Shown here one piece after another: positions 59,356 to 64,000 of a stretch of 64,000 bases of DNA (its first letter is position 1; every line of letters begins with the position of its first letter). A program made the translations under genes and the position numbers. The notes beneath the pieces are model-generated. The model was not told the origin of the DNA and ran no database searches. It saw only the letters and a list, made by a program, of their open reading frames with translations. The stretch covers positions 4,154,001-4,218,000 of the forward strand of contig NZ_CP108067.1 in NCBI RefSeq assembly GCF_036178145.1, given 5' to 3'. The DNA is from Streptomyces sp. NBC_00273 (GTDB taxonomy: Bacteria > Actinomycetota > Actinomycetes > Streptomycetales > Streptomycetaceae).

Positions 59356-61023
59356 TCAGCTCCCACTCGTTCGGTCGGTCCGGCGTATCTCGATGCGGTC
59401 CTCGCCCGAACCGAAGACCGCCACCACCGCCGAATGCTCCAGCGCCGCCTTCACGTGGGGCAGGTTCACCGCGTCACGGCGCACGGTGGGCGAGGAGACC
59501 ACGTAGTCGATGTCCTGCCAGCCCCGCGGCAGGGTCTTGGTGACGGCCGGGTCGAGGTCCGCCTTGTAGAACCAGATCGCGCCGAGGCCGGGCTCGAAGC
59601 CGTGGTGCACCGCGTCCAGCCAGAGCGCGTCGTCCAGCAGCACCCGCGTGTTCTCCGGATCGGCGACCTCGCTGTCGAGCCAGGCCGCGGCCTGCCGGTA
59701 CGGGGCGTTCGCGTCCACCGTCAGCGCGGTGCGGTTGCCGTCGTACCAGCGCGGCAGCACGTACACCGCGGCCGACGCCGCGAGTACGCCGAGCAGCGCC
59801 CACCGCGCCCACACCCGCGACCGGGCCTCGCCCGGACCCCGGCGGCGGCGCAGCACGGCGTGCGTGGTGCTGGCCGCGCCCCCGGCGAGGACGAGCGCGA
59901 GGAACGGCAGCGCCTGGATCACGTACATCGCCGGCAGGTAGCCGGAGGGCCGCATCGCGACGGCGGCGAGGATCACGGCGGCGAGCGCGGGGCCGGCCAG
60001 CGCGCGGGCGGTGACCGACCAGCGGACGGTGGCCAGCAGCAGGACGGCGCCGGCCAGCCCGCCGAGCGGCAGGACGGTGTCGTAGTAGAGCCAGGACCGG
60101 AACACGCCGTTCGAGCCGGAGCCGGGGGTGAGGATGAAGCCGGAGCCCTCGCGGCCCATCTGGTAGGTGATGCCGTCGATGAGCGACACGTGCCCGGAGC
60201 CGGGCAGCAGTTCGCCGTTGAGCAGGGCGTACAGCGGGTACGACAGCCCGATCAGCGCGCAGGCGGTGATCGCTCCGGTGACCGCGAACTTGCGGGTGTC
60301 GCGGTGGCTGTGGCGCCACATCGTCACCAGCAGGGCCGGGAGCACCACCAGCATCGTCTCCTTGGTCAGGACGGCGGTGGCGGCCGCCAGTCCGGAGCCG
60401 AAGTGGTGCCACAGGTGGCGGCTCGGGGACGCGGCGAGGCAGAAGGCCAGCAGCATCCACATCACGGCGAGGTTGTCGAGGAAGATCTCCCGCTGGAGGA
60501 CCACGGAGAGCGGCGACAGCCCGAAGAGGGCCATCGCGAGCCCGGCCGCCCAGCGCGGCAGCCACAGCCGGCGCGCCAGGACGTACAGCAGCACGGAGGA
60601 GGCGGCGGAGACGGCGAGCATCGAGAACCTCATCGGCGCGACGGTCATCCAGTCGGGCACGAAGAGCGACGGCAGGTACGTCAGGCCCGCGATCTGGATC
60701 CAGCCGAGCGGCGGATGGTCGTACCAGTACGTGTAGTGGGCGAGGCCGTCGCCCTGCTGGACGGCCCAGGCCTGCGCGAGGTAGGTGCCCTCGTCGTCGC
60801 TCAGGGTCGGGAAGTTCGTGATGTTCCAGCCTTGGACCAGCACGATCACCAGCAGCAGTGCGCCGCACAGCAGCAGGTCGGGACGGGAGGAGCGGAAGCG
60901 CACGAGCGGCCGGGCGGGCGCGGCCGGGCGCACCCCGAGGCCGCCTGCGACGGGCGTCCGCCGGTCCGGACCGGTGCGGGTCTCTGGCTGGGGATCAGTG
61001 GCCGTGGGCAGGGTGGCGGTCAC
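59356..61023 (-). CDS. GT39/ArnT-like integral membrane glycosyltransferase
   Basis: 555 residues with a cytoplasmic ~45-residue leader and about 11-12 membrane segments. NFPTLSDDEGTYLAQAWAVQ carries the acidic DDE near the first helix, typical of PMT/ArnT (GT-C) enzymes that use polyprenyl-phosphate sugars. WYDHPPLGWIQIAGL and SVVLQREIFLDNLAVMWMLL follow. The C-terminal soluble part (LDDALWLDAVHHGFEPGLGA) is extracytoplasmic. The GTG at 61023 overlaps the upstream GT2 stop (GTGA). Donor probably comes from the downstream GT2-GtrA enzyme. Confidence 0.9.
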   Translation of the reverse strand: MTATLPTATDPQPETRTGPDRRTPVAGGLGVRPAAPARPLVRFRSSRPDLLLCGALLLVIVLVQGWNITNFPTLSDDEGTYLAQAWAVQQGDGLAHYTYWYDHPPLGWIQIAGLTYLPSLFVPDWMTVAPMRFSMLAVSAASSVLLYVLARRLWLPRWAAGLAMALFGLSPLSVVLQREIFLDNLAVMWMLLAFCLAASPSRHLWHHFGSGLAAATAVLTKETMLVVLPALLVTMWRHSHRDTRKFAVTGAITACALIGLSYPLYALLNGELLPGSGHVSLIDGITYQMGREGSGFILTPGSGSNGVFRSWLYYDTVLPLGGLAGAVLLLATVRWSVTARALAGPALAAVILAAVAMRPSGYLPAMYVIQALPFLALVLAGGAASTTHAVLRRRRGPGEARSRVWARWALLGVLAASAAVYVLPRWYDGNRTALTVDANAPYRQAAAWLDSEVADPENTRVLLDDALWLDAVHHGFEPGLGAIWFYKADLDPAVTKTLPRGWQDIDYVVSSPTVRRDAVNLPHVKAALEHSAVVAVFGSGEDRIEIRRTDRTSGS

Positions 61024-62399
61024 TGGCGGCTGTCCTCTCGGATCGCGGTGGAGGCGGAGACGACACCGGGTGCGGCGGTGGCGGGGACGGGCGCGGTGGC
61101 GTACGCGGGCGCGCCGGCGGCGGTCGGAGTCGCGGTGGCGGTCGCGGTCGCGGTCAGGTGGGCGCCGGTGTGGCTGGTCAGCTCCCACTCGTTGCGGCCG
61201 CGCTGCTCGCGCCAGACCGCACGGATCGCGGCCCCCGCGAGCATCACCTGGTAGAACGGGCCGCCGACGACGAGCTTGACGTAGTGCACGAGGCGGACGC
61301 GCAGACCGTACTGGCGGCCGAAGTCGTGCAGGCCGACGATCTCGAACACGAAGGTCACCATCGCCGTGATCATGGGGAGGAAGGTGATGATCGCGATGCC
61401 GACGGGCACGTCGAGGAGGACCGCGACGGCGAAGTTGAGCGGAATGATCACTCCGGACGCGGCCTGCATGAAGGGCGTCATCAGCGTGTAGCGGGCCAGC
61501 CAGCGCTGGCCGCGCCCGGGCAGCTGCTGCCAGTCCTTCTTCCGGTACACCTGAAGGAACCCCTGGTTCCAGCGGGTGCGCTGCTTGAGCAGGCTCACCA
61601 GCGAGCCCGGCGTCTCCTCGCGGGTGACCATGTCGGAGTCGTAGGCGACGACCACCTTCTTGCCGACCGACGACAACCGCACCCCGAGGTCGCAGTCCTC
61701 GGCGAGGCAGTTCTGGTCCCAGCCGCCGGCCTCGCGCAACACCTCGGTGCGCACGAAGACGGTGTTGCCGCCGAGCGGGATGAAGCCCTTCTCGGCGTGC
61801 AGGTGCAGCCGGGAGCGGAACCAGAAGAAGTACTCCAGGCAGTTGCGCAGGCTGTACCAGCTGGAGTGGAAGTTGATCAGCTGGACCCCGCCCTGGACGA
61901 CGTCGGCACCGGTGGAGCGGAAGGCGTGGTCGACGTGGGCGAGCAGCTCGGGGTGGACCTGGTCCTCGGCGTCGAAGACTCCGACGATGTCACCGCGGCA
62001 GGACGGGAGGGCGGTGTTGAGGGCCTTCGGCTTGTTCTTCGTCTCGTGGTGGTCGACCACGACCCGGACGCGGGCCGGCGCGCGGGCGGCGGCCCGTTCG
62101 GCGACGGCGGCCGTCCCGGGGTCGTCGTGTCCGACGATCACGATGATCTCGTAGTCGGTGTGGCTCGACTCCAGCAGCCGGTCGATGGTGTGCTCCAGGA
62201 CCGCCTGCTCGTGGCGGGCGGGCAGCAGCAGCGAGAACGCGAGGCGGCCCTCCCCGTCGGGGCGGTCGAACCGCGTGGAGGCGAGCACCTCGGGGGTCCG
62301 CCACGCGTGCATCTGCCACCAGAGCGTGAACGCGGCCATCCAGAAGAGCGCCAGGGAAATGACAGCAATGAACACAGACGTGTACAAAAGGCCCCCCAC
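61020..62399 (-). CDS. processive-type GT2 membrane glycosyltransferase
   Basis: 459 residues. One N-terminal helix, a GT-A domain (FSLLLPARHEQAVLEHTIDR, VFDAEDQVHPELLAHVDHAF, FIPLGGNTVFVRTEVLREAG, LAEDCDLGVRL and QRTRWNQGFLQVYRKK), then three to four membrane helices. The D, DxD-like, ED and QxxRW set is that of cellulose/hyaluronan/chitin synthase-type enzymes, so it may both make and export a beta-glycan. The tail is a Thr-Ala repeat (TATATATAT). The start is uncertain: GTG at 62399, or the TTG at 62387 with GGGGGG ahead. First gene of the oxidase operon. Confidence 0.88.
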   Translation of the reverse strand: MGGLLYTSVFIAVISLALFWMAAFTLWWQMHAWRTPEVLASTRFDRPDGEGRLAFSLLLPARHEQAVLEHTIDRLLESSHTDYEIIVIVGHDDPGTAAVAERAAARAPARVRVVVDHHETKNKPKALNTALPSCRGDIVGVFDAEDQVHPELLAHVDHAFRSTGADVVQGGVQLINFHSSWYSLRNCLEYFFWFRSRLHLHAEKGFIPLGGNTVFVRTEVLREAGGWDQNCLAEDCDLGVRLSSVGKKVVVAYDSDMVTREETPGSLVSLLKQRTRWNQGFLQVYRKKDWQQLPGRGQRWLARYTLMTPFMQAASGVIIPLNFAVAVLLDVPVGIAIITFLPMITAMVTFVFEIVGLHDFGRQYGLRVRLVHYVKLVVGGPFYQVMLAGAAIRAVWREQRGRNEWELTSHTGAHLTATATATATPTAAGAPAYATAPVPATAAPGVVSASTAIREDSRQ

Positions 62400-62628
62400 A
62401 GACCCGCCGCCCCCCGGCGGCGATCAGCAAACCCCCCGGGGGCTCACGGCGGGCCCCCCGGCCCGCCGCCCCCGCTTCCCCCTTGCGCGCACCCCCCAGT
62501 GCGCCGTCTCGGTGACTCCCGAAGCTAAGAGATTAGGCAGTGAACATGACACTCAGCTGCATCGCAGATAAAGAGCCCGTTTCTCAACTCATGTGTGCGC
62601 AACCGGAATTGACGGTACTCCGGTAGCT
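62400..62628. other. promoter region of the glycosyltransferase operon
   Basis: Non-coding, 229 bp. The right half is AT-richer and should carry the minus-strand operon promoter (TTGAGA near 62590 is a possible -35). A weak ACCGGA/TCCGGT inverted repeat sits next to the stop of the DUF255 gene. Confidence 0.45.

Positions 62629-64000
<1,372 letters not shown>

Noticed and set aside
58192..61254. 1020-residue plus-strand open frame
   Set aside because: Antisense to two glycosyltransferases with clear motifs; no ribosome site or domain.

Overview
The window is high-GC actinobacterial DNA and almost certainly chromosomal Streptomyces. The signs are G/C at nearly every third codon position, many GTG starts, a Tad pilus locus, a streptogrisin-type protease with a chitin-binding tail, a DasR-like site at a chitinase promoter and WXG-type small proteins. 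I see no tRNA, rRNA, CRISPR, insertion sequence or prophage. All functional names rest on motifs and family memory; no database search was run.

Layout. 0.4-5.4 kb: PIN-PhoH ATPase, cis-prenyltransferase, aldo/keto reductase, a prepilin peptidase and a DUF192 protein. 5.4-13 kb: SMI1/KNR4 protein, a solo sugar-type binding lipoprotein, small secreted and NTF2-like proteins, a polysaccharide deacetylase, and a divergent MFS exporter/TetR pair with a large inverted operator. 13.1-16.5 kb: a WXG-like protein, a DUF1023 alpha/beta hydrolase broken by an apparent one-base deletion, a lipoprotein, and a nonsense-truncated lipoprotein remnant. 16.5-18.7 kb: DUF1348 protein/TetR pair with two perfect palindromes, then an AhpD-like gene with an ECF41-type promoter.

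18.7-28.5 kb: a minus-strand Tad/Flp pilus operon (zinc-ribbon protein, CpaB, CpaE/TadZ, two TadE, TadA, TadB, TadC, a LuxR-type regulator with a degenerate receiver, Flp pilin, TadG-like protein, lipoprotein, OmpA-like protein). Its likely prepilin peptidase lies 14 kb away at 4.1-4.9 kb.

29-43 kb: GH18 chitinase, M14 carboxypeptidase, a D-amino-acid module (IclR and RidA divergent from a PLP deaminase and a D-aminoacylase), a YdcF-like membrane protein, a streptogrisin C-like protease, LysR/nitroreductase, GNAT and macro-domain proteins. 43-51 kb: alanine-type aminotransferase, RDD protein, then an overlapping four-gene module: membrane-anchored binding protein, TelA-like protein, binding-protein/VWA lipoprotein, XpaC-like membrane protein. 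51-64 kb: GTP-dependent PEP carboxykinase, hemolysin III/TrhA, protealysin-like M4 protease with an emfourin-like inhibitor, an operon of three glycosyltransferases plus a galactose-oxidase-like copper-radical enzyme, and a DUF255/YyaL-type protein running off the right edge.

The most interesting systems are the binding-protein/TelA/VWA module, the glycan synthase/radical-copper oxidase operon, the ECF41-type promoter without its sigma factor, and the Tad locus with its atypical regulator.
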